From Ancylobacter sonchi (GTDB taxonomy: Bacteria > Pseudomonadota > Alphaproteobacteria > Rhizobiales > Xanthobacteraceae): DNA of 64,000 nucleotides. The notes below the pieces were generated by a model, which worked only from the letters and a program-made list of their open reading frames with translations, made no database searches and was not told where the DNA came from. The stretch is taken from positions 124,001 to 188,000 of the forward strand of contig NZ_JAHBGF010000036.1 of the NCBI RefSeq assembly GCF_018390695.1. The letters are read 5' to 3'. Shown here piece after piece: positions 50,587 to 58,020 of the stretch. How positions within the stretch are numbered: position 1 is the stretch's first letter; the number at the start of each line of letters is the position of its first letter. A program made the position numbers and the translations under genes.

Positions 50587-51447
50587 CTATTTGCCGCCTT
50601 CGCCCCACCAGGCGTGGAAATGATGCACCGGCCCGTGGCCGCGCCCGATCTCCAGCTGGTCGGCGGCGCCGATGGCGCGGGTGAGATAGGCCTTCGCCGC
50701 CTCGACGGCCGGCCGCAGCGCCAGCCCGCGCGCGAGCCCGGCGGCAATGGCGGAAGACAGCGTGCAGCCGGTGCCGTGGGTGTTGCGGGTGGCGAGGCGC
50801 GGTGCCGACAATTCCATGAAGCCGGCCTCGTCGAGCAGCACGTCGACGCTGTCCGGCCCCTCGCCGTGGCCGCCCTTGATCAGCACCGCGCGGGCGCCGA
50901 GCGCACGCAGCTTCTCCGCTTGGCGGCGCGTGGCGGCAATATCGGTCGCCGGCGCCTCGTCGAGCAGCGCCGCCGCCTCGGGCAGGTTCGGGGTGATCAA
51001 AAGCGCGCGCGGCAGCAGCTGGCGGCGCAGGCCGTCTATGGCCTCGGGCACCAGCAGCCGGTCGCCGGAGGCGGCGATCATCACCGGATCGAGCACCACG
51101 GCGGCGAGACGATGCCGGTCGAGCCCGGCCGCCACCGCCTCGATCGCCTCCGGGCGCGAGAGCATGCCGATCTTCACCGCATCGACTTTGAGATCGGAGA
51201 ACACCGCATCCATCTGCGCGGCGATGAAAGCCGGCGGCACGTCGTGGATGCCGGTCACGCCGAGCGTGTTCTGCGCCGTCAGGGCGGTGATGACGCTGGC
51301 GCCGTAGACGCCGAGCGCGGAGAAGGTCTTGAGATCGGCCTGGATTCCGGCGCCGCCACCGGAATCCGATCCGGCGATGGTCACCGCGATGGCGGTCCCC
51401 TTGGTGCCAGTCCCCTTGGTGTCGGCGGTGGTCGTCTGCTCGCTCAT
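50587..51447 (-). CDS. thiD: Hydroxymethylpyrimidine/phosphomethylpyrimidine kinase
   Basis: 286 residues from the ATG at 51447, preceded by AGGAGG; the frame upstream runs into the riboswitch. A ribokinase-family enzyme, it phosphorylates HMP and HMP-P for thiamin synthesis. Motifs are [27 protein letters not shown] (substrate binding), [44 protein letters not shown] and the anion hole/catalytic [23 protein letters not shown] riboswitch precedes it. No thiE or thiC gene is nearby, so it may serve pyrimidine salvage as well as synthesis. Confidence 0.97.
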   Translation of the reverse strand: MSEQTTTADTKGTGTKGTAIAVTIAGSDSGGGAGIQADLKTFSALGVYGASVITALTAQNTLGVTGIHDVPPAFIAAQMDAVFSDLKVDAVKIGMLSRPEAIEAVAAGLDRHRLAAVVLDPVMIAASGDRLLVPEAIDGLRRQLLPRALLITPNLPEAAALLDEAPATDIAATRRQAEKLRALGARAVLIKGGHGEGPDSVDVLLDEAGFMELSAPRLATRNTHGTGCTLSSAIAAGLARGLALRPAVEAAKAYLTRAIGAADQLEIGRGHGPVHHFHAWWGEGGK

Positions 51448-51797
51448 CGGCGCCTCCTGGCCGGTGAAGGCCGGGCGCGTCCGTAGCGGGGCGCGGACGC
51501 CCCGTTGCGCGCGACCCGTTTCCTCCGCCGGCATGACCCGGATCAGGTTCGTGGGTTGGCGCCGGCACGAACCGGCTTCGCCTCTCAGCCCCGTAGCACA
51601 GCCACGGGACACCCCAACGCGATCGTCGCCAATGAGTTAAGCGATGCACGCGCCCGGCGCAAGGCGGGGCGTGGCCGTGGATCTGGCGCCGCATTCGGCC
51701 GCGCGTCGCGCATCGCATGTCGGCGCTCCGGGGGTTGCGCCGACCATGGCCTTCTGATCCTGTGGCGGCACTTGTTCAGTGCTACCGGAATCCCGCC
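51448..51797. other. thiD to Lrp-domain gene divergent region
   Basis: 350 bases filled by the TPP riboswitch, its expression platform, and the presumed promoters of thiD and of the Lrp-domain gene. No further gene. Confidence 0.7.
51520..51615 (-). promoter_or_regulatory. Thiamin pyrophosphate (TPP) riboswitch
   Basis: On the minus strand the leader has the conserved blocks GGGGTGTCC, GGGGCTGAGAGGC (CTGAGA at 51583-51588) and GAACCTGATCCGGGTCATGC followed by CGGCGGAGGAAA. These are the THI-box pyrimidine- and pyrophosphate-sensing helices. It sits about 70 bases before the thiD ATG. A GGGGCG/CGCCCC-type hairpin near 51487-51503 lies between aptamer and start and could be the expression platform. 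Confidence 0.95.
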
Positions 51798-52034
51798 ATG
51801 GTCCCCTTCTTCATGCAGATCAAATGCCATCTCGGCCGCTCCTACGAGGTGGCGAACGCCATCGCCGACGCCGAGATCGCGTCGGAGATCTATTCGACGG
51901 CGGGGGATTTCGACCTGCTGGTGAAGTTCTACGTGCCGACGGACACCGATATCGGCCATTTCGTGAACCAGCGCGTGCAGGTGATCCCCGGCATCCAGGA
52001 CACCCGCACCATCATCACCTTCAAGGCGTTCTGA
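51798..52034 (+). CDS. Stand-alone Lrp/AsnC ligand-binding (RAM) domain protein
   Basis: 78 residues from the ATG at 51798 (MVPFFMQIKCHLGRSYEVANAIADAEIASEIYSTAGDFDLLVKFYV). The whole protein is one alpha/beta sandwich domain as in Lrp/AsnC regulators (CHLGRSYEVANAI, GDFDLLVKF, GIQDTRTIITFKAF). It has no helix-turn-helix DNA-binding part. Such small proteins bind amino acids and may modulate full Lrp regulators by forming mixed oligomers. The partner is not in the window. A start a few codons downstream (MQIKC) is possible. Confidence 0.9.
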   Translation: MVPFFMQIKCHLGRSYEVANAIADAEIASEIYSTAGDFDLLVKFYVPTDTDIGHFVNQRVQVIPGIQDTRTIITFKAF

Positions 52035-52054
52035 GCCGCGCGCTCCGCGAGGGC

Positions 52055-52148
52055 CGGACCGCCCGGCGGTCCGCAAGTCCCATCAGGTGGCGGGGCCGCC
52101 CAGCGGCCCGCACATCACCTCAAGTCGCCGGACCGCCGGGCGGTCCGG
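52055..52148. repeat. Cluster of three GC-rich palindromes between convergent genes
   Basis: Hairpins at 52055-52073 (CGGACCGC/GCGGTCCG), 52090-52111 (GCGGGGCCGC/GCGGCCCGC, flanked by AGGTG/CACCT) and 52128-52148 (CCGGACCGCC/GGCGGTCCGG). The first and third share the same core. No T-tracts. They may act as bidirectional terminators or REP-like elements. The third runs into the end of the EamA gene. Confidence 0.7.
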
Positions 52149-53052
52149 CCGCGGCATCCTCTTCGCGGGCCCGGTTCGGCCGGCGCTCGCGCAGGATGAC
52201 GAACAGCCCGGCGCCGATGACGATCAGTGCCCCGGCCACCACCAGCAGCGGCGGAATTTCGCCGAACAGCAGGAAGCCGAGCAGCAGCGACCACAGCATC
52301 GCCGAATAGTTGAACGGCGCCACGACGGAAGCCGGCGCGAAGCGGTAGCTCTCGGTGAGCAGGATCTGCCCCACCCCGCCGAACAGGCCGATGGCGACCA
52401 ACAGCACGGCATCGCCCCAGCCCGGCAGCACCCAGCCCCAGGCGGCGGTGGCGAGGCCGGCGACCGCCGCCAGCGACTGGAAATAGAACACGATCGCCGC
52501 CGTGGTCTCGCTGGCGGTCAGGCGCCGCACCTGCACCATGGCGCCGGCCGTGCAGAAGGCGCCGACCAGCGCGCAGGTGGCGCCGATGGCGCTCTCGCGC
52601 GTCTCGAAGCCGCCATTCATATGCGGCCACAGCATCACCACCACGCCGCCGAGGCCGACCGCGACCGCCGCCCAGCGATAGAGCTGCACCCGCTCGCCCA
52701 GCATCACCGCCGCCAGCGCCACGGTGATCAGCGGCGCGGTGAAGCCGATGGCAGTGGCGTCGGCCAGCGGCAGGAAGGCCAGCGCCGAGAATGACAGGCT
52801 CATGGCGATCACGCCGATGATGCCGCGCAGCACATGCCCGAGCGGGTTGGCGGTGCGCACCGCCGCGCTGATCTCGTTGCGCAGGGTGAGCAGCGCCAGC
52901 AGCGGAAACAGCGCGAAGAACGAACGCGCGAACACCACCTCACCGGTCGGAATCCGTTCCGAGACGATGCGGACCATGGCGGCCATGATGGTGAAGATGA
53001 AGGTCGCGCCGATCTGCAGCGCGATCCCCTTGAGCGCATTCATGCGCGCCAT
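52120..53052 (-). CDS. EamA-family (DMT) transporter
   Basis: 310 residues with ten predicted membrane helices in two EamA halves (about 8-135 and 145-290). Typical segments are GATFIFTIMAAMVRIVS, EVVFARSFFALFPLLAL, ATAIGFTAPLITVALAAVMLGERV and its counterpart VAPFNYSAMLWSLLLGFLLFGEIPPLLVVAGALIVIGAGLFVI. The family exports amino acids or metabolites; the substrate is not evident. MNALK at 53043 is an alternative start. The C-terminal tail (EEDAAAGPPGGPAT) is encoded within a GC-rich palindrome cluster, suggesting the palindrome has invaded or shaped the gene end. Confidence 0.9.
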   Translation of the reverse strand: MARMNALKGIALQIGATFIFTIMAAMVRIVSERIPTGEVVFARSFFALFPLLALLTLRNEISAAVRTANPLGHVLRGIIGVIAMSLSFSALAFLPLADATAIGFTAPLITVALAAVMLGERVQLYRWAAVAVGLGGVVVMLWPHMNGGFETRESAIGATCALVGAFCTAGAMVQVRRLTASETTAAIVFYFQSLAAVAGLATAAWGWVLPGWGDAVLLVAIGLFGGVGQILLTESYRFAPASVVAPFNYSAMLWSLLLGFLLFGEIPPLLVVAGALIVIGAGLFVILRERRPNRAREEDAAAGPPGGPAT

Positions 53053-53106
53053 GGAGCATGAGTCCCGCCCTGCGGCAAGATGATCTTCCGCAGGGCGGGA
53101 ATGCGT

Positions 53107-53871
53107 TCAGGGAAAGGGATTTCCGCCCGCCAGCGCGATACCGCCGAACACGATTCCCGCCGCCAGGACGAGGCAGCCCAGCGCCGCCAGGATCGAACCC
53201 GGCGTCGCCGCCGCGCGGTCGGCATAGGCGCGGGTCGGCTTGCGGCCGGTCACCATCGCCTTGACGAGATTGTCGCCGCCGAACAGCGAATAGGCGAGAT
53301 TGGCGACCACATGCAGGCCGATCAGCCCCAGCAGGATCGGATAGATCTGCTGGTGCAACATGGAGCCGAGCGAGATCGCCTCCGAGCTCGCCGCCGCCAC
53401 CATCGGCCCGTCGACCATGATGTCGTCGGTGGTGTAGAGCCCCGCCACCGCCTGCGCCGCCACCGCCGCCAGGAGGGCGATGGTCATCCATCCTCCCAGC
53501 GGGTTGTGGCCGAGATAGGCGACCTTGCGGCCCGTCACCAGCCCGCGCAGATAGGCCAGCGCGGCGAACGGCCCACGCAGGAAGCCGGTGAAGCGCGCGG
53601 TGCTGCCGCCGACCAGCCCCCACAGCAACCGGAACACCAGCACGGTGAGGATGGCGAGGCCGTTCCACATGTGCCAGACCAGCCCGACATCGCCGTAATA
53701 TTTGCTGGCGAAGGCGAGCCCGACCAGCGCCGCCAGCGACCATTTCGCCAGCCGCGTCGGCAGGTCCCAGGCCAGCACGGTGGCTGGCCTGGTATCCACG
53801 CCCGACCGCAGATCGACCCGAGCGATTCCGGCCCCGCTCATCTCGGCCTGGCTCCAACCCGCCTCGCTCAT
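53107..53871 (-). CDS. Cytochrome b561-type membrane protein with altered helix I
   Basis: 254 residues from the ATG at 53871. Four to five membrane helices fit the Ni/Fe-hydrogenase/b561-type cytochrome b family (VLAWDLPTRLAKWSLAALVGLAF; GDVGLVWHMWNGLAILTVLVFRLLWGLVGG; WMTIALLAAVAAQAVAGLYTTDD; SMLHQQIYPILLGLIGLHVVANLAYSLFGGDNLVKAM). Family members usually have DLPTRLFHW in helix I, whose His binds heme; here the residue is Lys43. His67, the His of LHQQ and the His of GLHVV remain. The gene follows cytochrome c' with a 2-base gap, a common pairing in which b561 passes electrons to c'. Confidence 0.88.
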   Translation of the reverse strand: MSEAGWSQAEMSGAGIARVDLRSGVDTRPATVLAWDLPTRLAKWSLAALVGLAFASKYYGDVGLVWHMWNGLAILTVLVFRLLWGLVGGSTARFTGFLRGPFAALAYLRGLVTGRKVAYLGHNPLGGWMTIALLAAVAAQAVAGLYTTDDIMVDGPMVAAASSEAISLGSMLHQQIYPILLGLIGLHVVANLAYSLFGGDNLVKAMVTGRKPTRAYADRAAATPGSILAALGCLVLAAGIVFGGIALAGGNPFP

Positions 53872-53873
53872 CG

Positions 53874-54314
53874 TCAGCTCTTGGCGCGGAAGGTCTGGTG
53901 GCAGGTGCCGCAGGTGCGGACCACGTCGGGGAAATTCGCCTTGAAGCTCGCCTCGTCGGTGATCGCCGCCTTGGCGGCGGTGGCGTCGGCGCCGAACTTG
54001 ACGAACAGCGCCTTGAACTCGGCGTTCTGCGTCCACACCGCCGGCAGCGCCTCGGTCTTGCCGCCGCCGGAGCCCTCGGGGAACAGCGCGGGCATGGTGG
54101 CGGCGTGCGTGGCATAGCTGTCGAGAGCCGTCTGCACCGTGGCGAGGTCGAAGGGCTGGCTGCCCTTCAGCATCGCGCCGACCGGGCGCGTCACCTGGCC
54201 CCACTCCTTCATCAGCTTCTCGCGCTCGGCAATCGGATCCTGGGCGAGGACACTGGTGGCGGCGACGGCGGAAATCGCGGCGGCGACGGCAAAGGCCGCC
54301 TTACGGCTCATCAT
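53874..54314 (-). CDS. Cytochrome c' (class II cytochrome c)
   Basis: 146 residues (MSRK at 54311 is an alternative start). A signal peptide (MMSRKAAFAVAAAISAVAATSVLAQ) sends it to the periplasm. A four-helix bundle follows, with DPIAEREKLMKEWGQVTRPVGAMLKGSQPFD at the start and the heme-attachment CGTCH (RTCGTCHQTFRAKS) at the C-terminus, as is diagnostic for class II. Cytochromes c' bind NO and CO and protect against nitrosative stress. It is encoded just before the b561-type gene and probably co-transcribed. Confidence 0.96.
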   Translation of the reverse strand: MMSRKAAFAVAAAISAVAATSVLAQDPIAEREKLMKEWGQVTRPVGAMLKGSQPFDLATVQTALDSYATHAATMPALFPEGSGGGKTEALPAVWTQNAEFKALFVKFGADATAAKAAITDEASFKANFPDVVRTCGTCHQTFRAKS

Positions 54315-54566
54315 GAATGCGCTCCCTGCAACACCGGGCGAAATGGGTATCCCGGCGCGCGTCAGATTAGTGACGCTCCAATCTGCTGCAATGCAATACC
54401 CAGCGCATCGCGCGCTCGTGATCGCCGCCGATCCGGCACTCTCCGTAGCCGGCTACAGCAAAACAGGTTTCCACCGGCCGTGATTTACCTAATATTTCCA
54501 GCCGCCGACGTGACGTAGCGTTATCGCGCCTCCCCTGGGAAACGCCGACCGAAAGAAAGTGGAATC

Positions 54567-55379
54567 ATGTCCGTACGCATCGTTCTCCTCCACGCCGCCC
54601 CCGACAGCGGCTTCGACGACCGGCTCGCCTGCGCCGTGGCGCTGACCAAACAGTCCGGCGCCCGGCTGGTGGCGCTCTACACGCTGTATCCGGCCGGCGT
54701 GCCGCGCGTGGGGCGCGCGCTGTCGATCTATGTGAACGAGCTGAAGCGCGAGGCGCGCGAGAAGGAGGCCGAGACCCGCGCCCGCTTCGACGCTGCGATC
54801 GCCGCGGCCGGCATCACCGCCGACTGGAGCGTGGTGGATGGCGAGGTGACCTCCGAGCTGCGCAAGGCCTCCGATTTCGCGGATGTCACCGTGGTCAGCG
54901 AAACCGTGTCCGGCACCAGCGACGACGAGCTCGCCGCCATCCTGCCCGAGCATCTCGCCCTCACCTCCTCCGGTCCCGTCCTGGTGGTGCCCACCACCAA
55001 GAAGGTGCCGGCCCGCATCGGCCGCGTGGTGGTGGCGTGGAAGCCCTCGCGCGAGGCCGGCCACGCGGTGCGCCTTGCTTTGCCGCTGCTCGCCGCAGCC
55101 GACCAGGTGCTGGTGCTGACCGTCAGCGAGGATGGCGGGGCGCCCTCGGAGAGCGGCGCGCAACTCACGGGCTTCCTCAAGGCACACGGCGTCAATGCCG
55201 AGCACAAGCATGTGGAAGGCGACCCGACCAAGGCGATCACGACGGAAAGCGCGGCCTTCGGCGCCGATCTCCTGGTGATGGGCGCCTATAGCCGGGCGCG
55301 CCTCACCGAGCTGGTGCTGGGCGGCGTCACCGCCTCGCTGATCGCCAATCCGCCGCTGCCGCTGCTCTGCGCGCATTGA
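54567..55379 (+). CDS. Universal stress protein with two USP domains
   Basis: 270 residues. Two USP-like Rossmann domains are visible: residues 1-145 (IVLLHAAPDSGFDDRLACAVALTKQSGARLVALYTLYP...VLVVPT) and 150-268 (RIGRVVVAWKPSREAGHAVRLALPLLAAADQVLVLTVSED...GADLLVMGAYSRARLTELVLGGVTASLIANPPLPLLCAH). The second domain keeps the ATP-binding GAYSRARLTELVLGGV pattern. The role is probably stress survival. RBS GAAAGAAAGTGG. It is convergent with the FAH gene over a palindrome cluster. Confidence 0.92.
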   Translation: MSVRIVLLHAAPDSGFDDRLACAVALTKQSGARLVALYTLYPAGVPRVGRALSIYVNELKREAREKEAETRARFDAAIAAAGITADWSVVDGEVTSELRKASDFADVTVVSETVSGTSDDELAAILPEHLALTSSGPVLVVPTTKKVPARIGRVVVAWKPSREAGHAVRLALPLLAAADQVLVLTVSEDGGAPSESGAQLTGFLKAHGVNAEHKHVEGDPTKAITTESAAFGADLLVMGAYSRARLTELVLGGVTASLIANPPLPLLCAH

Positions 55380-55385
55380 TGGCGA

Positions 55386-55473
55386 CCGGGCGACAACGCC
55401 GCCCGGGATTCGTCGGAGACCGGGCGGCAACGCCGCCCGGTCTCAAGGAAAGGCCGGGCGCCTCGCGCCCGGC
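55386..55473. repeat. Three tandem GC-rich palindromes between convergent genes
   Basis: Hairpins at 55386-55406 (CCGGGCG/CGCCCGG), 55416-55444 (perfect 13-bp arms GAGACCGGGCGGC/GCCGCCCGGTCTC, loop AAC) and 55453-55473 (GCCGGGCGC/GCGCCCGGC, loop CTC). The first two look like diverged copies. Core CCGGGCGG is shared with the clusters at 52055-52148 and 32170-32193. Confidence 0.75.
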
Positions 55474-55481
55474 TGGCCGCC

Positions 55482-56330
55482 TCATCCCTCGAAGGGCACG
55501 ACCTTCTGGCGCTGCTCGCCCAGCCCCTCGATGCCGAGGGTCATCACGTCGCCCGGCTTCAGATAGAGCGGCGGCTTCATGCCGAGCCCGACGCCCGGCG
55601 GCGTGCCGGTGATGATCACGTCGCCGACGTCGAGCACCATGAACTGGCTGATATAGGACACCAGGAAGTCGACGCTGAAGATCATCGTCGCGGTGGAGCC
55701 GCGCTGGCGCCGCTCGCCATTCACGTCGCACCACATGGCGAGCTTGCCGACGTCGTCGATCTCGTCCGGCGTCGCGAGGAACGGCCCAAGCGGCCCGAAG
55801 GTCTCGCAGCTCTTGCCCTTAATCCATTGGCCGCCGCGCTCGATCTGGAAGGCGCGCTCGGAGACGTCGTTGGCGAGGCAGAAGCCGGCGATATGCGCGC
55901 GGGCGTCCTTCTCCTCGACATAGCGGGCGCGCGTGCCGATGACGATGCCGAGCTCCACTTCCCAGTCGAGCTTGGTCGAGCCCTTGGGCTGGATCACGTC
56001 GTCATTCGGCCCGACAATGCAGTTCGGCGCCTTGGAGAACAGCACCGGCTCGGACGGGATCGCCATGCCGGCTTCCTCGGCATGGTCGGCATAGTTGAGA
56101 CCGACCGCCACGAAATGGCCGGGCCGCGCCACGCAGGCGCCGAGCCGCACGCCGGGCGCCGCCGCCGGCAGCGAGGCCGGCTCGATCGCGCGCAGCCGCG
56201 CCAGCCCCTCGGGCGTCAGGGCCGCCCCGCCAATATCCGCAACGATCCCGCTCAGGTCGCGCACCACGTCGTTGGTGTCGAGCAGGCCGGGCTTCTCCTC
56301 TCCGGGAGCGCCAAAACGCACCAGTCTCAT
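55482..56330 (-). CDS. Fumarylacetoacetate hydrolase (FAH)-family enzyme
   Basis: 282 residues from the ATG at 56330 (MRLVRFGAPGEEKPGLLDTNDVVRDLSGI). The FAH catalytic core is clear: FVAVGLNYADHAEEAG, PVLFSKAPNCIVGPNDDVIQPKGSTKLDWEVELGIVIG (acidic metal ligands), GFCLANDVSERAFQIERGGQWIKGKSCETFGPLGP and GDVIITGTPPGVGLGMKPP. Members hydrolyse or isomerise 2-keto acids from aromatic catabolism, ureidoglycolate or oxaloacetate; the exact reaction is not assignable. Neighbours give no pathway hint. Confidence 0.94.
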   Translation of the reverse strand: MRLVRFGAPGEEKPGLLDTNDVVRDLSGIVADIGGAALTPEGLARLRAIEPASLPAAAPGVRLGACVARPGHFVAVGLNYADHAEEAGMAIPSEPVLFSKAPNCIVGPNDDVIQPKGSTKLDWEVELGIVIGTRARYVEEKDARAHIAGFCLANDVSERAFQIERGGQWIKGKSCETFGPLGPFLATPDEIDDVGKLAMWCDVNGERRQRGSTATMIFSVDFLVSYISQFMVLDVGDVIITGTPPGVGLGMKPPLYLKPGDVMTLGIEGLGEQRQKVVPFEG

Positions 56331-56482
56331 TCCGTCATCCTCATGCTGATCGGGCGGGCGCGGATCATCGTCCCGCCGTCGGCGCGAGGCAACCCGCTTC
56401 GTCATGTCGATTCACATGTCGATTCCGGGTTGCGGCGCGGCCTTTGCGCCACTAGCTCTGGCGACGCCCGCCACCGGGCGGC

Positions 56483-57094
56483 GTGCAAGCGGTGATCCTT
56501 GTGAACGTGCCGATCCTCTCGCTCATCCTGTTCGGCCTCGCCGGCGGCATCACGCCGGGACCGAACAACATGATCTCCGCCGGCACCGGCGCCGCCTTCG
56601 GCTTCCGCCGCACCTTGCCGCAGATCTTGGGCGTCGCCATCGGCTTCGCCATCATGGTGGTGGCGGTCGGGCTGGGGCTCGGCGGGCTGTTCGTCGCCGT
56701 GCCGCAATTGCACTGGCTCTTGAAGCTGGTCGGCGGAGCCTATCTCCTGTTCCTCGCCTGGAAGATCGCCAGCGCCGCCGGCGGCATGGGCGCCACCGCC
56801 ATCGAGCGGCCGCCGACCCTCCTGCAATCGGCGCTGTTCCAGTGGGTGAACCCCAAGGCCTGGGCCTTCGCGCTCAGCGTCATCCCGGCCTTCACCACGC
56901 CGGGTGGCGATCTCCTCGGTGAGGTGCTGCTGATCGCCGCGGTGCTCGGCGTACTCAGCCTGCCCTGCCTCGCGGTCTGGGCCGGCTTCGGCGTGCTGAT
57001 CGGCCGCCTGCTTTCGACCCCGCGCCAGCATCGCATCCTCAACATCGTGATGGGCGGGCTGGTGGCGCTGAGCGTCGTGACGCTGTTCGTCTGA
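56483..57094 (+). CDS. LysE-family amino-acid exporter
   Basis: 203 residues from a GTG at 56483; GTG codons at 56492 and 56501 are alternatives and no strong ribosome binding site decides. Six membrane helices and the LysE/RhtB signature GLAGGITPGPNNMISAGTGAAFGFRRTLPQILGVAIGF are present, followed by LHWLLKLVGGAYLLFLAWKIASA and FQWVNPKAWAFALSVIPAF. It probably exports an amino acid or derivative. Monocistronic. Confidence 0.9.
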   Translation: MQAVILVNVPILSLILFGLAGGITPGPNNMISAGTGAAFGFRRTLPQILGVAIGFAIMVVAVGLGLGGLFVAVPQLHWLLKLVGGAYLLFLAWKIASAAGGMGATAIERPPTLLQSALFQWVNPKAWAFALSVIPAFTTPGGDLLGEVLLIAAVLGVLSLPCLAVWAGFGVLIGRLLSTPRQHRILNIVMGGLVALSVVTLFV

Positions 57095-57112
57095 TTCCGC
57101 ACTGCGGCATAA

Positions 57113-57130
57113 CTGTCATAAAAGCGTGAT
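57113..57130 (+). promoter_or_regulatory. Pho box (PhoB-binding site) upstream of plcP-agt
   Basis: CTGTCATAAAAGCGTGAT: the first half-site CTGTCAT is exact, then a 4-base A spacer and a second half GCGTGAT with the right spacing. It lies 84 bases before the plcP start. Phosphate-starvation control of plcP by PhoB is established in Sinorhizobium. Confidence 0.72.
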
Positions 57131-57213
57131 CCGAGTCGGGCTATCTGCCGCCATGACCCTATGGAAGCGCCGAACCGTTCTGCTGCGGCGCGTTGACGGG
57201 GAGGTCCCTCGCG

Positions 57214-58020
57214 GTGAATGACGCACCCGACGCGCAGCACTACCGCTCGATCTTCCTGTCGGATGTCCATCTCGGCACCAAAGGCTGCCAGGCGGACATG
57301 CTGCTGGATTTTCTGCGCTGGCACGAGGCCGACACCATCTATCTCGTCGGCGACATCGTCGACGGCTGGCGACTGCGCTCGGGCTGGTACTGGCCGCAGG
57401 CGCACAATGACGTGGTGCAGAAGCTGCTGCGCAAGGGCCGCAAGGGCGCGCGCATCGTTTACCTGCCGGGCAATCACGACGAGTTCCTGCGCGACTATTA
57501 CGGCAGCCATTTCGGCGGCATCGAAGTGGTGGAGACCGCCATCCACGAGGCGGCCGACGGCCGGCGCTTCCTCGTCATCCATGGCGACGTGTTCGACGTC
57601 GTGGTCCGCCATGCCAAGTGGCTCGCCTTCCTCGGCGACGGAGCCTACACCGCCGCGCTCGGCATCAACACCTACCTCAACTGGATCCGCCGCAAGCTCG
57701 GCTTCCCCTACTGGTCGCTGAGCCAGTGGGCCAAGCTGAAGGTGAAGAACGCGGTGAGCTTCATCGGCCGCTTCGAGGAAGCGGTGGCGAACGAAGCGCG
57801 CCGGCACAAGGTGGACGGCGTCATCTGCGGCCACATCCACCACGCCGTGATGCATGACCGCTTCGGCGTCGACTATCTCAATTGCGGCGACTGGGTGGAG
57901 AGCTGCACCGCCATCGTCGAGCATCCCGACGGGCGCTTCGAGATGATAGACTGGGCCCGCCGCTCCCGCGAAGGGATCGATGTGCCGCTCGCGCTCCCCG
58001 CTCCGAAAGTCGCCGCCTGA
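57214..58020 (+). CDS. plcP: Intracellular phospholipase C PlcP (calcineurin-like phosphoesterase)
   Basis: 268 residues from the GTG at 57214, spaced 9 bases from GGGGAGG; a TTG at 57193 is upstream of that site and rejected. Metallophosphoesterase motifs are complete: IFLSDVHLG, YLVGDIVDGWRLR, LPGNHDEFLRDYYG, LVIHGDVFDVVVR and VICGHIHHAVM. Proteins of this type are often labelled UDP-2,3-diacylglucosamine diphosphatase (LpxH-like). The immediate overlap with an Agt-type glycosyltransferase and the Pho box identify the phosphate-stress PlcP, which removes phosphorylated head groups from phospholipids to give diacylglycerol. The label rests on context plus sequence resemblance. Confidence 0.85.
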   Translation: MNDAPDAQHYRSIFLSDVHLGTKGCQADMLLDFLRWHEADTIYLVGDIVDGWRLRSGWYWPQAHNDVVQKLLRKGRKGARIVYLPGNHDEFLRDYYGSHFGGIEVVETAIHEAADGRRFLVIHGDVFDVVVRHAKWLAFLGDGAYTAALGINTYLNWIRRKLGFPYWSLSQWAKLKVKNAVSFIGRFEEAVANEARRHKVDGVICGHIHHAVMHDRFGVDYLNCGDWVESCTAIVEHPDGRFEMIDWARRSREGIDVPLALPAPKVAA

